This document shows, in pieces, positions 17,422 to 26,430 of a stretch of 64,000 bases of DNA; the first letter of the stretch is position 1, and every line of letters begins with the position of its first letter. The notes under the pieces are model-generated. The model was not told the DNA's origin, ran no database searches, and was given only the letters and a program-made list of their open reading frames with translations. Origin of the DNA: Apibacter sp. B3706 (GTDB taxonomy: Bacteria > Bacteroidota > Bacteroidia > Flavobacteriales > Weeksellaceae); assembly GCF_011082725.1 (NCBI RefSeq), contig NZ_CP049715.1, forward strand, positions 372,001 to 436,000, in the 5' to 3' direction. A program made the position numbers and the translations under genes.

Positions 17422-18012
17422 TTATAATTGAGTGATTTTCTCGTAATTATCTTCAGGTAAATTCCATGAACAAGATGTAGCCTTATCATTTAAGATGGCT
17501 ATTTTTCTATTTTCATAATCAAAAATTCTAACACCTTTTAAAGAAGTTTGAGGAGTATGATAGATATGTAAACTAACAGATATTTCCGAAGAATTATTAA
17601 CTACCGAATGAATACCCCCTAAATCTTCAGGAAAAATAGCACCTTCAGGAGCTACGCCTTCCCCTTCGTATACTATGAAATTTTTATCTTCCAAGTAACT
17701 AACTTCTGTAAGATTTCCTTTTAAAACTTTTATTAATCCGTCGTAGTTTAAATGGTCATGAATGGCCGTTTTATTATTTACCCCCCAAAGCATTAAAATC
17801 GCACAGCATTTATTAGCATAAATAGGTAATCGAACATAACTGCCTTCCGGAACATTTACTTTATTAATAGAAAAAGCTGCATCGTAATCATTAAAATTAT
17901 ATTTAAATAATTCTGATGCAACTTGCTCATAATCAGAGTTACTTAATTTTAGATTTTCTATACAGCTAAGTAATTCTTGACTTTTATTTTTAAATATCGT
18001 TTCCATAATCAT
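17422..18012 (-). CDS. Cysteine dioxygenase family cupin
   Basis: The 196-residue single-domain cupin has the metal-binding motif AIHDHLNYDGLIKVLKGNLTE (about 82-102) and a second motif GGIHSVVNNSSEISVSLHIYH (about 131-151), as in type I cysteine dioxygenases, which oxidise cysteine to cysteine sulfinate with Fe(II) and O2. Other thiol dioxygenases share this fold, so the substrate is inferred. ATG codons at 18010-18012 and 18004-18006 are both possible starts. The gene is monocistronic. Confidence 0.85.
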   Translation of the reverse strand: MIMETIFKNKSQELLSCIENLKLSNSDYEQVASELFKYNFNDYDAAFSINKVNVPEGSYVRLPIYANKCCAILMLWGVNNKTAIHDHLNYDGLIKVLKGNLTEVSYLEDKNFIVYEGEGVAPEGAIFPEDLGGIHSVVNNSSEISVSLHIYHTPQTSLKGVRIFDYENRKIAILNDKATSCSWNLPEDNYEKITQL

Positions 18013-18166
18013 TTATTTATTTTGATTTTAAACAAAGATAATAAATATGAATTTAATATCATCTAATTCCTATAGATTTAGTGGTAAATAAAAACATTTT
18101 TTTTAGTTCATTTTTTCAAATTGACTTGTAATAGAATGTATGGGTTCTAAATTCAATATATTTTAA

Positions 18167-18196
18167 TTTAAAAAGGCTATCTAAAAAGATAGCCTT
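18167..18196 (-). terminator. Terminator after lysS
   Basis: AAGGCTATCT (18173-18182) and AGATAGCCTT (18187-18196) pair around an AAAA loop. On the minus strand a TTT-rich tract follows. Confidence 0.8.
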
Positions 18197-18219
18197 ATAA
18201 ATGTTATTTCAAAATATTT

Positions 18220-19920
18220 TTATGAAATTAATTCAACTGTTTTATTTTCATTAGTAACAGTAACAGTAATCAATGAATGTTTAGAAAGCGATTTCATGGC
18301 TTTGTCCCATTTTTTTCCACTTAGTCCGGCCAAAGATTTTAATTCATTTAATTCCATAGAAGAATTATTATTTTGTAATAATTTGATAATAATTTTTTCT
18401 TCCTCAGAATGTTCGATGGAAGAAACTTTTTGTTCGGGTTTCATTTGCGGGAAAAATAATACTTCTTGTATAGACGGATTATTAGTAAGGAACATAATTA
18501 ATCGATCCATTCCTATACCTAAACCTGCAGTCGGAGGCATACCGAATTCCAATGCACGTAAAAAATCTTGATCAATAAACATTGCTTCATCATCTCCTTT
18601 TTCAGACAATTTTAATTGTTCTTCAAAACGTTCTCTTTGATCTATGGGATCATTTAATTCTGAATAAGAATTGGCGATTTCTTTTCCGCAAACCATTAAT
18701 TCAAAACGTTCGGTTAATTCAGGATTATCGCGGTGTTGTTTGGTTAATGGAGACATTTCTTTGGGATAATCAGTAATAAAGGTTGGTTGTATAAAATTAC
18801 CTTCACATTTTTCTCCAAATATTTCATCTATGATTTTTCCTTTACCCATAGTTTCATCCACCTCAACACCCATTTCTTTTGCTGCATTTCTCAATTCCTC
18901 CTCAGATTTTCCTGTTATATCAAAACCCGTAAATTTTTTAATGGCGTCAGTCATGGAAATTCGGGCATATGGAGCTTTAAAATCAATTTCATGCTCGCCA
19001 AATGTTGCTCGGGTTGTTCCATTAACTGCTATGGCGCAATGTTCCAATAATTGTTCAGTAAACTTCATCATCCAATTATAATCCTTATAAGCAACGTAAA
19101 TTTCCATTGCAGTAAATTCAGGATTATGCGTTCTGTCCATTCCTTCATTTCTGAAGTTTTTAGAGAATTCGTAAACACCTTCAAAACCGGCAACAATAAG
19201 ACGTTTTAAATATAACTCATTTGCAATTCGTAAATATAATGGAATATTTAAGGCGTTATGATGGGTTATAAACGGTCGAGCCGCAGCTCCACCGGGAATG
19301 GATTGAAGTATAGGGGTTTCAACCTCAAAATATCCTTTATCATTAAAAAAGGATCTCATAGCATTAAACAGACGAGTCCGTTTAATAAAAATATCTTTAA
19401 TATGGGGATTGACTACTAAGTCAACATATCTCATTCTATATCTTAATTCAGGATCATTAAATGCATCATGGACTTTTCCTTCTTCATCAACTTTAGGTAG
19501 AGGAAGCGGTCGCAATACCTTTGAAAGAAGTTTAAAATCGTTAACCATTACGGTTTTTTCGCCCATTTTAGTAACAAATAATTCTCCTTCAACTCCTATA
19601 AAATCACCTAAATCGAGCAATTTTTTATAAAAATCGTTATATTTAAATTTATCATCGTCGGGACAAATTACATCTCTGTTAAAATACAGCTGAATACGCC
19701 CGCTGGTATCTTGCAGCTCAGAAAAACCCGCTTTTCCCTGAATACGATTAGACATAAGTCTTCCGGCAATCACAACCTTCTCTCCTTCTTTAAATTGATC
19801 TTTTATTTCTTGGGCAGTATGCGTAACTTTATATTCTGCAGCGGGATATGGATCGATACCCGCATCCTTAAGTTTTTGTAATTTTTCTCTTCGAATTAGT
19901 TCTTGTTCTGAAAGTTGCAT
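18220..19920 (-). CDS. lysS: Lysyl-tRNA synthetase (class II)
   Basis: Charges tRNA-Lys. The 566-residue product has an N-terminal OB-fold anticodon domain (about 50-150), motif 2 FRNEGMDRTHNPEFTAMEIY (about 256-275) and motif 3 GLGIGMDRLIMFL near 470. After the catalytic core, about 70 extra residues (EEKIIIKLLQNNNSSMELNE, then SGKKWDKAMKSL) look like a winged-helix module, an extension I recall from other Bacteroidota. The frame extends to a TTG at 19941, but that codon sits in the promoter box, so the ATG at 19918-19920 is chosen. Confidence 0.97.
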   Translation of the reverse strand: MQLSEQELIRREKLQKLKDAGIDPYPAAEYKVTHTAQEIKDQFKEGEKVVIAGRLMSNRIQGKAGFSELQDTSGRIQLYFNRDVICPDDDKFKYNDFYKKLLDLGDFIGVEGELFVTKMGEKTVMVNDFKLLSKVLRPLPLPKVDEEGKVHDAFNDPELRYRMRYVDLVVNPHIKDIFIKRTRLFNAMRSFFNDKGYFEVETPILQSIPGGAAARPFITHHNALNIPLYLRIANELYLKRLIVAGFEGVYEFSKNFRNEGMDRTHNPEFTAMEIYVAYKDYNWMMKFTEQLLEHCAIAVNGTTRATFGEHEIDFKAPYARISMTDAIKKFTGFDITGKSEEELRNAAKEMGVEVDETMGKGKIIDEIFGEKCEGNFIQPTFITDYPKEMSPLTKQHRDNPELTERFELMVCGKEIANSYSELNDPIDQRERFEEQLKLSEKGDDEAMFIDQDFLRALEFGMPPTAGLGIGMDRLIMFLTNNPSIQEVLFFPQMKPEQKVSSIEHSEEEKIIIKLLQNNNSSMELNELKSLAGLSGKKWDKAMKSLSKHSLITVTVTNENKTVELIS

Positions 19921-19938
19921 AATAACAATTTTATCGTG

Positions 19939-19946
19939 CAAATTTA
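19939..19946 (-). promoter_or_regulatory. -7 box of lysS
   Basis: On the minus strand this reads TAAATTTG, an exact match, 18 nt before the lysS ATG. It overlaps the stop codon of the gene-like frame at 19944-20093. Confidence 0.6.
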
Positions 19947-20093
19947 GTAATAATCTGTAAGTCCTTTAAAATGTTTACCGTATTTATTTGCTATTCTTTT
20001 TAAAAATTCTTCATGATAACTTATATTTCTTAAGAAAAATTTAAATATTGATAATTTTTTAATATTATACGTTTTGATTTTTTTGAGGAAATA
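19944..20093 (-). pseudogene. Possible 3' remnant of a lost gene upstream of lysS
   Basis: A 49-codon minus-strand frame without any ATG ends with ISYHEEFLKRIANKYGKHF and then KGLTDYY. The last 30 residues are hydrophilic and less repetitive than random frames in this AT-rich DNA. It begins right after the terminator of the neighbouring lipoprotein gene. It could be a truncated gene end or chance. Confidence 0.2.
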
Positions 20094-20105
20094 TTATATT
20101 TATAA

Positions 20106-20134
20106 AAAAAGGTAGACAATGAGCGTCTACCTTT
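20106..20134 (-). terminator. Terminator after the large lipoprotein gene
   Basis: AAAGGTAGAC and GTCTACCTTT (20108-20134) pair around a 7-nt loop. On the minus strand a run of T follows. Confidence 0.8.
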
Positions 20135-20156
20135 ACTAATATATTACTAAGAAAAA

Positions 20157-21821
20157 TTACCTTACAAAAGCAATTTCAGTAACCGGGCTTCCGGTCAATG
20201 GGTCTAATATTCCATTTGCTATATATCCGTTAGCATCTTTAATAGTTATATTTTTAACATAACTAATTTTAGATATATTGAAGAAATTGATTTTTCTGAA
20301 AGGAATACACATATTGAATTTAAATGAGTTAGAAGTTACATTATATGGCAGCACTTTAACTGTTTTATTAGACTCAAGAAGAGTACCATTATCAGCATAT
20401 ACATCATAAGTTATTTCTAAATCACCGGAAATAGTTTTTCCTGGTAAGCTGTATTTATAATCTAACAAAACATCATATCCAAAAGAGGTCAAACCGCTAC
20501 ATGGTACAATGGTTGCTTTACCCGCTTTAAAATTTGAAAAAGAAACAGAATTAACATAGTCTCCTTTTTTCCATATATTTATAGATTTTTTGAAAATATC
20601 GGTGCTATAGGCAGGTAAACCTAAACTTGAAAAAGTGAATGCCGCAGAGGTATAAACGGTTCCTTGTGAAAAACTTTTAGAGTCATCTGAAGAAGTTCCG
20701 TTACCGATATTAGAAGTTTTAAGTCCTACAGTTATTTTACCTTTAACATCAATTAATTTAGATTGGAAAACTTGAACTTGAGGTATGATGATGAATTTCA
20801 TATCGGTTAAAACTTCTCCGTATAAATTGTTATTAAATCCGTATATTTTTTGAATTCCATTTTCATAAATATAATCCGGATTATTATTAAGTGTGAATTT
20901 AACTCCTAATTTTACATTACCTTCTGCTTTAAAGCTCACGCTAGATCCTCTATAAACGTTTGCTTCAATTTCAGTTGGAAAATTAATTTGGTTTACACTA
21001 ATTTTAACCGGAACGTCTCCTAAATATTTGCCGGTAGGAATTTTAATAGTTACACTATATTTTTTTAAATAATCGATCAGGATTTGTGGAACATTATCGA
21101 TAAAATCATGAGAAAATTTACCTTTAAAGTCTTTATCTAAAGTTAAAGTTGGATTATATTCTGTATGGCTGTTATAATACATTTCAATTACGCTAGGTAT
21201 AACGCGTGATTTATCAAAACCTAATTTTACAGCTATAGAAGGGGTTAATTTACTGTCCGGATTAAAAATTAGCCCTTTTACACGAAATTCTTTATTAAAA
21301 ATCAAAGGATGAAAAACGTATTCTTTATCGTATGCATTTTTAAGTGCAAGTAAAGAACTATTCTTATTAGTATCATCAATATTTAAAGATAAGCTTAACG
21401 TACCGTTTTCAAAAACATCGCCTATATTGGCATCCGTTGTTTCTAAATTATATATATCATTTTTCTGATTAATTGAGGTGATATTTCTTATATACGTCGA
21501 ATCTTGGGTAATTAAATAAACGGTATTACCCGGGATTAATTCTTTACCGATTTTTTCAGATATGTTTTGTAAACTAATAAATCCTCTTGATAACTCCTCT
21601 TTAGTACTAAGAATAGAACTATTTTCTGTATTCAAGGTTACTAAATTAGGGTTTACTTCTACATTATCAAATGAATAGGTAACTCCTTGTATAGAGCCGG
21701 ACTGATTGATAATTTTCTTATCATTCAAAGAATGAGAAGGTGATGATCCATCATGTAAGTCTTCATTATTACATGAATATAGCGCTAAAATAGTGCTAAG
21801 TGTTAAAAGAATTTTTTTCAT
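20157..21821 (-). CDS. Large unknown lipoprotein, probably surface exposed
   Basis: The 554-residue protein has a lipoprotein signal ending LALYSC-NNEDLHDG (Cys17). The acidic residues at +3/+4 resemble the Bacteroidota lipoprotein export signal. The rest is rich in Ser, Asn, Thr and alternating hydrophobic residues, suggesting beta-sandwich domains. I recognise no family. The central part (about 270-400) has strands like GDVPVKISVNQINFPTEIEA and FKAEGNVKLGVKFTLNN. The gene stands alone between terminators and a 670-nt AT-rich gap, which suggests an accessory gene. Confidence 0.7.
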   Translation of the reverse strand: MKKILLTLSTILALYSCNNEDLHDGSSPSHSLNDKKIINQSGSIQGVTYSFDNVEVNPNLVTLNTENSSILSTKEELSRGFISLQNISEKIGKELIPGNTVYLITQDSTYIRNITSINQKNDIYNLETTDANIGDVFENGTLSLSLNIDDTNKNSSLLALKNAYDKEYVFHPLIFNKEFRVKGLIFNPDSKLTPSIAVKLGFDKSRVIPSVIEMYYNSHTEYNPTLTLDKDFKGKFSHDFIDNVPQILIDYLKKYSVTIKIPTGKYLGDVPVKISVNQINFPTEIEANVYRGSSVSFKAEGNVKLGVKFTLNNNPDYIYENGIQKIYGFNNNLYGEVLTDMKFIIIPQVQVFQSKLIDVKGKITVGLKTSNIGNGTSSDDSKSFSQGTVYTSAAFTFSSLGLPAYSTDIFKKSINIWKKGDYVNSVSFSNFKAGKATIVPCSGLTSFGYDVLLDYKYSLPGKTISGDLEITYDVYADNGTLLESNKTVKVLPYNVTSNSFKFNMCIPFRKINFFNISKISYVKNITIKDANGYIANGILDPLTGSPVTEIAFVR

Positions 21822-22492
21822 AAAAATTGTTATTAAAAAATTAGTAATTCATTTAAAATCAGTTGTTTATAACTTTCATTAATATAGTTTTTAATTTCAG
21901 ATAAATATATATTATTTTTTAATATATAGAAATAAAATATATTAATATTTATCTAAATATTTTTAATATATAATTATATGGTAGTTTATATGTAATAATT
22001 TTTATAGAATTGGTGTTTGCGGGAGAAATGTTTAATACTAAATACATTTTTAAAAGAATTTTGCAAGTCTAGTTTGAAAAGAACTTTTGGGTTTTATTTT
22101 TAAAATATTATTGAATGAATCGCAAATATTATAAAAATTTTTAAAAAAAATTATATAAAATAAATTTAATTTTAGTGGTTGCAGCTGTTTATTGATATAA
22201 TTTTATAGTTTTTTAAATTGTATGAATTTATAGGGTAAAAAATTTTTTAAATAAAATATACGAATAGTTCTTTGAATAAGAGATAAATATATTAAACGAT
22301 TTAAATAATCAAATGTTTAGATTAAATTTTTATCCAATATAATATATAAATGCAATAAAAATAAATTGTGGCATTAAAAATAGGGGTTTATCTTATAATT
22401 TATTAAGATTTATAATTTATACCCATTAAAAAACATATGTTTATTTTGTTTTTAATTAAAAAATTATATTTTTGCTGTATAAAATATTGGGT
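21822..22492. other. Long AT-rich intergenic region
   Basis: About 670 nt between the divergent lipoprotein and ammonium transporter genes. It is extremely AT-rich, with many stops in all frames, and I see no RNA fold or strong repeat. The only clear element is the amt promoter at its right end. Confidence 0.6.
22445..22474 (+). promoter_or_regulatory. Promoter of the ammonium transporter gene
   Basis: A -33 TTTG (22445-22448) and a -7 TATTTTTG (22467-22474) are separated by 18 nt, matching the Bacteroidota primary promoter. Transcription would start near 22481, leaving a leader of about 12 nt. Confidence 0.7.
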
Positions 22493-23815
22493 ATGCGTAA
22501 ATATATTTTAATTCTAATTTTAATATTTGTAGGTTTAGTAAGCCTTTTTTCAAATACATTATTTTCAGCAGAGTCTTCAAAAGCAGTTGCAGAAGGCATA
22601 AATTTTAATTCTGCTGATGTAGCTTGGATGTTAGTAGCTTCAGTGCTTGTTTTTTTAATGACTCCCGGAGTAGGTTTTTTTTATGGAGGAATGGTTAACA
22701 GTAAAAATATAATAAGCACTATATTTCAGAGCTTTATAGCTATGGTGACAATAACCGTTTTATGGTTTATCTTTGAGTTTGGATTGGCATTCGGACCGGA
22801 TATAGGGGGTATCATAGGAAATCCATTACCTCATATGTTTATGCAAGGAATTGGAACAACTTCTGCCTGGGTAGGAGCGCCTACGATCCCCATACTTTTA
22901 TTTGCCCTCTTTCAATTAAAATTTGCCATTATAACTCCGGCATTAATTTCGGGAGGTGTTGCAGAGCGTATAAAATTCTGGGGTTATTTATTATTTATAG
23001 TTATGTTTTCAATTTTTATTTACTCCCCCCTGGCACATGCTACATGGCATCCGGAAGGAATATTGGCAAAGGCAGGAATATTGGATTTTGCCGGAGGCAC
23101 GGTGGTTCATATGAGTTCCGGTTGGGCGGCCTTAGCAGGAGCCATTTTTTTGAAAAAAAGAAGAGATACAACTCTAGCATCTGCACAAATACCTTATGTA
23201 ATTTTAGGGGCCAGTTTGCTTTGGATTGGTTGGTTTGGATTTAATGCGGGATCATCGTTTGCAGCTAATGAGTTAGGTGTACTAGCTTTTGCAAATACAA
23301 CGGCAGCCTCTGCTTTAAGTGCTCTAACCTGGGGATTTTTAGAAAAAATAAATGGAAAAAAATTATCTTCAGTAGGAGTTTGTGTAGGAGCTGTAGTGGG
23401 TTTAGTAGCTATAACCCCGGGTGCAGGATTTGTTTCTTTAGGACATTCATTGTTTATCGGATTAATTGCCAGCGTGATTAGTTTTTACATGGTTAAATTT
23501 TTCCATACTAACGGTGTAGATGATACCTTAGACGTTTTTCCTTGTCATGGAGTGGGAGGTATGGTAGGAATGCTCTTAACCGGAGTTTTCGCGGATAAGT
23601 CTATAAATGAAGATATTCCTTCAAACGGATTGTTTTTTGGAGAGACCACATTGTTTGTTAATCACTTTATAGCAATGATTGCCGTTTCCATATTTGTTTT
23701 TTTTGGAACGTTGTTATTATTATTTATTGTAAATAAAATTATTCCATTAAGAGTTGACCCTGATAAAGAAGAATTAGGTTTAGATATATCACAACACGGT
23801 GAAAAAGTTTTTTAA
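22493..23815 (+). CDS. amt: Ammonium transporter
   Basis: The 440-residue Amt/Rh channel has a signal-like N-terminus and 11 further membrane helices. Signatures are WMLVASVLVFLMTPGVGFFYGG (near 48), GGTVVHMSSGWAALAGA with the first twin-pore His, and DVFPCHGVGGMVG with the second. It conducts ammonium across the inner membrane. No glnK/glnB gene follows, although they are often paired. The open frame begins at a TTG (22472) inside the promoter box, so the ATG at 22493 is the start. Confidence 0.95.
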   Translation: MRKYILILILIFVGLVSLFSNTLFSAESSKAVAEGINFNSADVAWMLVASVLVFLMTPGVGFFYGGMVNSKNIISTIFQSFIAMVTITVLWFIFEFGLAFGPDIGGIIGNPLPHMFMQGIGTTSAWVGAPTIPILLFALFQLKFAIITPALISGGVAERIKFWGYLLFIVMFSIFIYSPLAHATWHPEGILAKAGILDFAGGTVVHMSSGWAALAGAIFLKKRRDTTLASAQIPYVILGASLLWIGWFGFNAGSSFAANELGVLAFANTTAASALSALTWGFLEKINGKKLSSVGVCVGAVVGLVAITPGAGFVSLGHSLFIGLIASVISFYMVKFFHTNGVDDTLDVFPCHGVGGMVGMLLTGVFADKSINEDIPSNGLFFGETTLFVNHFIAMIAVSIFVFFGTLLLLFIVNKIIPLRVDPDKEELGLDISQHGEKVF

Positions 23816-23865
23816 TAGTTATTAGAATATTTATTCAATGTTTATTTTAAAAGGTGCTTAATAGG

Positions 23866-23897
23866 AAAAGGATTTCGTAAGAAATCCTTTTTCTTTT
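23866..23897 (+). terminator. Terminator after amt
   Basis: AAAAGGATTTC (23866-23876) and GAAATCCTTTT (23881-23891) pair around a GTAA loop and are followed by TTCTTTT. Confidence 0.8.
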
Positions 23898-23898
23898 A

Positions 23899-23906
23899 TA
23901 ATTTTG
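23899..23906 (+). promoter_or_regulatory. -7 box of the glycan-type operon
   Basis: TAATTTTG matches the consensus 14 nt before the ATG at 23920. It directly follows the amt terminator. Confidence 0.55.
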
Positions 23907-23919
23907 TATAATAAATAGT

Positions 23920-24498
23920 ATGAAGAAAAATAAAATTATAGCAGATTATTTATTAGCATTAATATGCTTTATTATTTTTCTTGTCCCCATGATAATTATA
24001 TTTATTGCGGTTACATTTGACACAGGTATGATTGGAATCTTTACTCAAAATAGAATAGGTAAAAATGGTAAACATTTCAATTTGTTCAAATTTAGAACGA
24101 TGAAAGGGGTATATACATCAACGGTCACTACAGATAAAATGCAAATCACCCAATTAGGTAAATTTTTAAGAAAATATAAATTGGATGAATTACCCCAAAT
24201 TTTAAATATTCTTATGGGTGATATGTCTTGGGTGGGTCCCAGGCCCGATGTTCCGGGTTATGCGGACAAATTAGAAGGGGAAGATAAAATTATTCTTTCC
24301 GTAAAGCCTGGGATTACAGGTCCGGCTCAACTAAAATACAGAAATGAAGAGGAAATTTTATCTAAAGTTGAAAATCCACAATTATACAATGATACGATCA
24401 TTTGGAAGGATAAAATTAATATAAATAAAGATTATGTGAAAAATTGGTCTTTAAAGGAAGATTTTAACTATATGTTTAAAACTATATTTGTAAAATAA
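23920..24498 (+). CDS. Small phosphoglycosyl transferase (PglC/WcaJ-type)
   Basis: The 192-residue protein is a minimal bacterial sugar transferase: an N-terminal re-entrant hydrophobic segment (about 8-32), QNRIGKNGKHFNLFKFRTMK (about 43-62) and LDELPQILNILMGDMSWVGPRP (about 87-108). Such enzymes transfer a sugar phosphate from UDP-sugar to undecaprenyl phosphate, starting glycan or glycoprotein oligosaccharide synthesis at the inner membrane. No flippase or further glycosyltransferases are adjacent, only a HAD phosphatase and an acyltransferase. Confidence 0.9.
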   Translation: MKKNKIIADYLLALICFIIFLVPMIIIFIAVTFDTGMIGIFTQNRIGKNGKHFNLFKFRTMKGVYTSTVTTDKMQITQLGKFLRKYKLDELPQILNILMGDMSWVGPRPDVPGYADKLEGEDKIILSVKPGITGPAQLKYRNEEEILSKVENPQLYNDTIIWKDKININKDYVKNWSLKEDFNYMFKTIFVK

Positions 24499-24512
24499 AA
24501 AAAAATAAAATT

Positions 24513-25175
24513 ATGACTAAGTTGGCTATTTTTGATTTAGACGGAACTTTACTTAACACGCTAAATGATTTAGCTGATTCATGTAATTATATTTTAGAAA
24601 AAAATCATTTACCGGTACATGCTTTAGATTCATACAAAAATTTTGTTGGTAATGGAATGACTCAATTGATTGAAAGAGCTTTGCCATCCGAATTAAAAAG
24701 TGATCTCGAGGTAATTGAAAAAATTAAAGATGAATTCATTAAATACTATACTAAGCATTCAGATATAAAGACAGCACCCTATGACGGAGTAATTGAAATG
24801 TTAAAATCACTGAGTTCCATGAATATAAAACTGGCAGTAGCATCCAATAAATTTATGGAAGGTGCTCAAGCATTAGTAAAAAAATATTTTAGTGAAATAA
24901 AATTTTCATCTGTTTTTGGACAAAGAACTAACGTTCCCATGAAGCCGAATCCACAGATTGTTTACGATATTATGAATGAATTAGGTATAACAAATAAAGA
25001 AGAAATAATTTATGTTGGAGATACCGGAACAGATATGCAAACAGCTGTAAATGCAGGCATAACAAGTATAGGGGTTCTATGGGGATTTAGATATGAAGAA
25101 GAACTTAAAAAATATGGAGCCGAATACATAGTAAAAAGACCTGAAGAAATTTTAAGGTTGGTAAAAAATAATTAA
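24513..25175 (+). CDS. HAD-superfamily phosphatase (Gph-like)
   Basis: The 220-residue cytoplasmic protein has all HAD motifs: FDLDGTLLNTL (about 7-17, nucleophile Asp), ASNK (about 111-114), KPNP (about 148-151) and YVGDTGTDMQTAVNAG (about 169-184). It resembles phosphoglycolate phosphatase or pyrophosphatase PpaX. In this position it may act on a sugar phosphate, but that is only inferred from neighbours. It lies 14 nt after the sugar transferase gene. Confidence 0.88.
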   Translation: MTKLAIFDLDGTLLNTLNDLADSCNYILEKNHLPVHALDSYKNFVGNGMTQLIERALPSELKSDLEVIEKIKDEFIKYYTKHSDIKTAPYDGVIEMLKSLSSMNIKLAVASNKFMEGAQALVKKYFSEIKFSSVFGQRTNVPMKPNPQIVYDIMNELGITNKEEIIYVGDTGTDMQTAVNAGITSIGVLWGFRYEEELKKYGAEYIVKRPEEILRLVKNN

Positions 25176-25203
25176 AATCTAACTGCCATAAGTAAATTAA
25201 ATT

Positions 25204-26274
25204 ATGAAAAATTCAAGAGTGCCTATATTAGATGGACTTAGAGTGTTAGCTATAGGAATGGTTGTTTTAGGACATTATTATAATTTTTCAAAAAATGAAA
25301 TAGTTAAATTTTTAGCTTATCAAGGATATTTAGGGGTTCAAATCTTTTTCATTATATCCGGTTTTGTTATTTCTATCTCATTGGAAAATTCTAAAAATTA
25401 TCTACAATTCTTAAAAAAAAGATATATTCGGTTAGCTCCGGGGATGTTTATTTGTTCAACATGTACTTTCTTATTTTTTAGTTATATATACAAAGGCGAA
25501 GGATATTACAGTTCTAAAAATATAATTAATTATTACATAGCTAATACATTTATAGATCCAAATTTCGTAGATATATTCGTCGGTTATACCAAATATTACT
25601 ATATAGATAATGCATATTGGAGCTTATGGGTTGAGGTGAATTTTTATTTTTTAATAGGATTTTTATATTTTCTGTCGCCTAAAAAAATGATAAGAAATTA
25701 TATATTGACTTGTATAATAGGCATACCGATTTTTCTTTTATTTTCAAGTGAAATGGGACATGAAATTTTGAAAAATTTTATATCCCCGGAAAAAATTAAA
25801 TACTATAAATTTGTCAGTAGAGGATTTATTTTTTTTCATGAATGTTTATGGTTTCTTGTGGGGCTTTTTTTATATAAATTATACAACAATAAAAAAGAAT
25901 ATAAGAACTTAAGCATAATGATTATATTGATAGTTATTTTAACAATTTGGGGGAAAGATATAAAGCTATTGTTTATTTACCTTTCCATTTTGTTATTGTT
26001 TTTAATTTTCGTTTATTTTCCAAAATATCTTTCTTTTTTAAATAATAAATGGGTTTGTAGATTGGGCGTTGCCTCATATTCTTTATATTTAATTCACTAT
26101 CATATTGGAGTTGCTGCCATAAATAGTATCTATAATTTTTTAGGAAAGGAAATACTTCTCATACCTTTACTTATTGCTTCATTAGCTTGCATTTTTTCAT
26201 TACTAAGCTATAAGTATTTAGAAACCCCTATATCCAGAGTTTTAAAAAAAGTATTATTAAATAAAAAGACTTGA
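25204..26274 (+). CDS. Acyltransferase 3 (OafA/YrhL) family membrane protein
   Basis: The 356-residue protein has about ten membrane helices and the family signatures VPILDGLRVLAIGMVVLGHYY (about 6-26, with the conserved His) and GYLGVQIFFIISGF (about 41-54). These enzymes O-acylate sugars of polysaccharides or peptidoglycan in the inner membrane. It ends the three-gene unit with the sugar transferase and the phosphatase, which supports a glycan-decorating role. Confidence 0.88.
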   Translation: MKNSRVPILDGLRVLAIGMVVLGHYYNFSKNEIVKFLAYQGYLGVQIFFIISGFVISISLENSKNYLQFLKKRYIRLAPGMFICSTCTFLFFSYIYKGEGYYSSKNIINYYIANTFIDPNFVDIFVGYTKYYYIDNAYWSLWVEVNFYFLIGFLYFLSPKKMIRNYILTCIIGIPIFLLFSSEMGHEILKNFISPEKIKYYKFVSRGFIFFHECLWFLVGLFLYKLYNNKKEYKNLSIMIILIVILTIWGKDIKLLFIYLSILLLFLIFVYFPKYLSFLNNKWVCRLGVASYSLYLIHYHIGVAAINSIYNFLGKEILLIPLLIASLACIFSLLSYKYLETPISRVLKKVLLNKKT

Positions 26275-26334
26275 AAGAATAATGAAAATTCATTGAAAAA
26301 TTCAAAAAGATTTTAATAGAAAAAAAAATTTTAT

Positions 26335-26342
26335 TAGCTTTG
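26335..26342 (+). promoter_or_regulatory. -7 box of tRNA-Arg
   Basis: TAGCTTTG is an exact match 14 nt before the tRNA 5' end. Confidence 0.6.
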
Positions 26343-26356
26343 CACGCAAAATAAAT

Positions 26357-26430
26357 GGCCGCGTAGCTCAATTGGATAGAGCGTCAGATTACGGCTCTGA
26401 AGGTTGAGGGTTCGACTCCTTCCGCGGTCA
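26357..26430 (+). tRNA. tRNA-Arg (anticodon ACG)
   Basis: A 74-nt cloverleaf. The acceptor arms GGCCGCG and CGCGGTC pair (one G-T), the anticodon stem is TCAGA/TCTGA with loop TTACGGC, and anticodon ACG is at 26391-26393. The T arm contains GGTTCGACTCC. The discriminator base is A and CCA is not encoded. A34 would be deaminated to inosine to read CGN codons. Confidence 0.97.
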
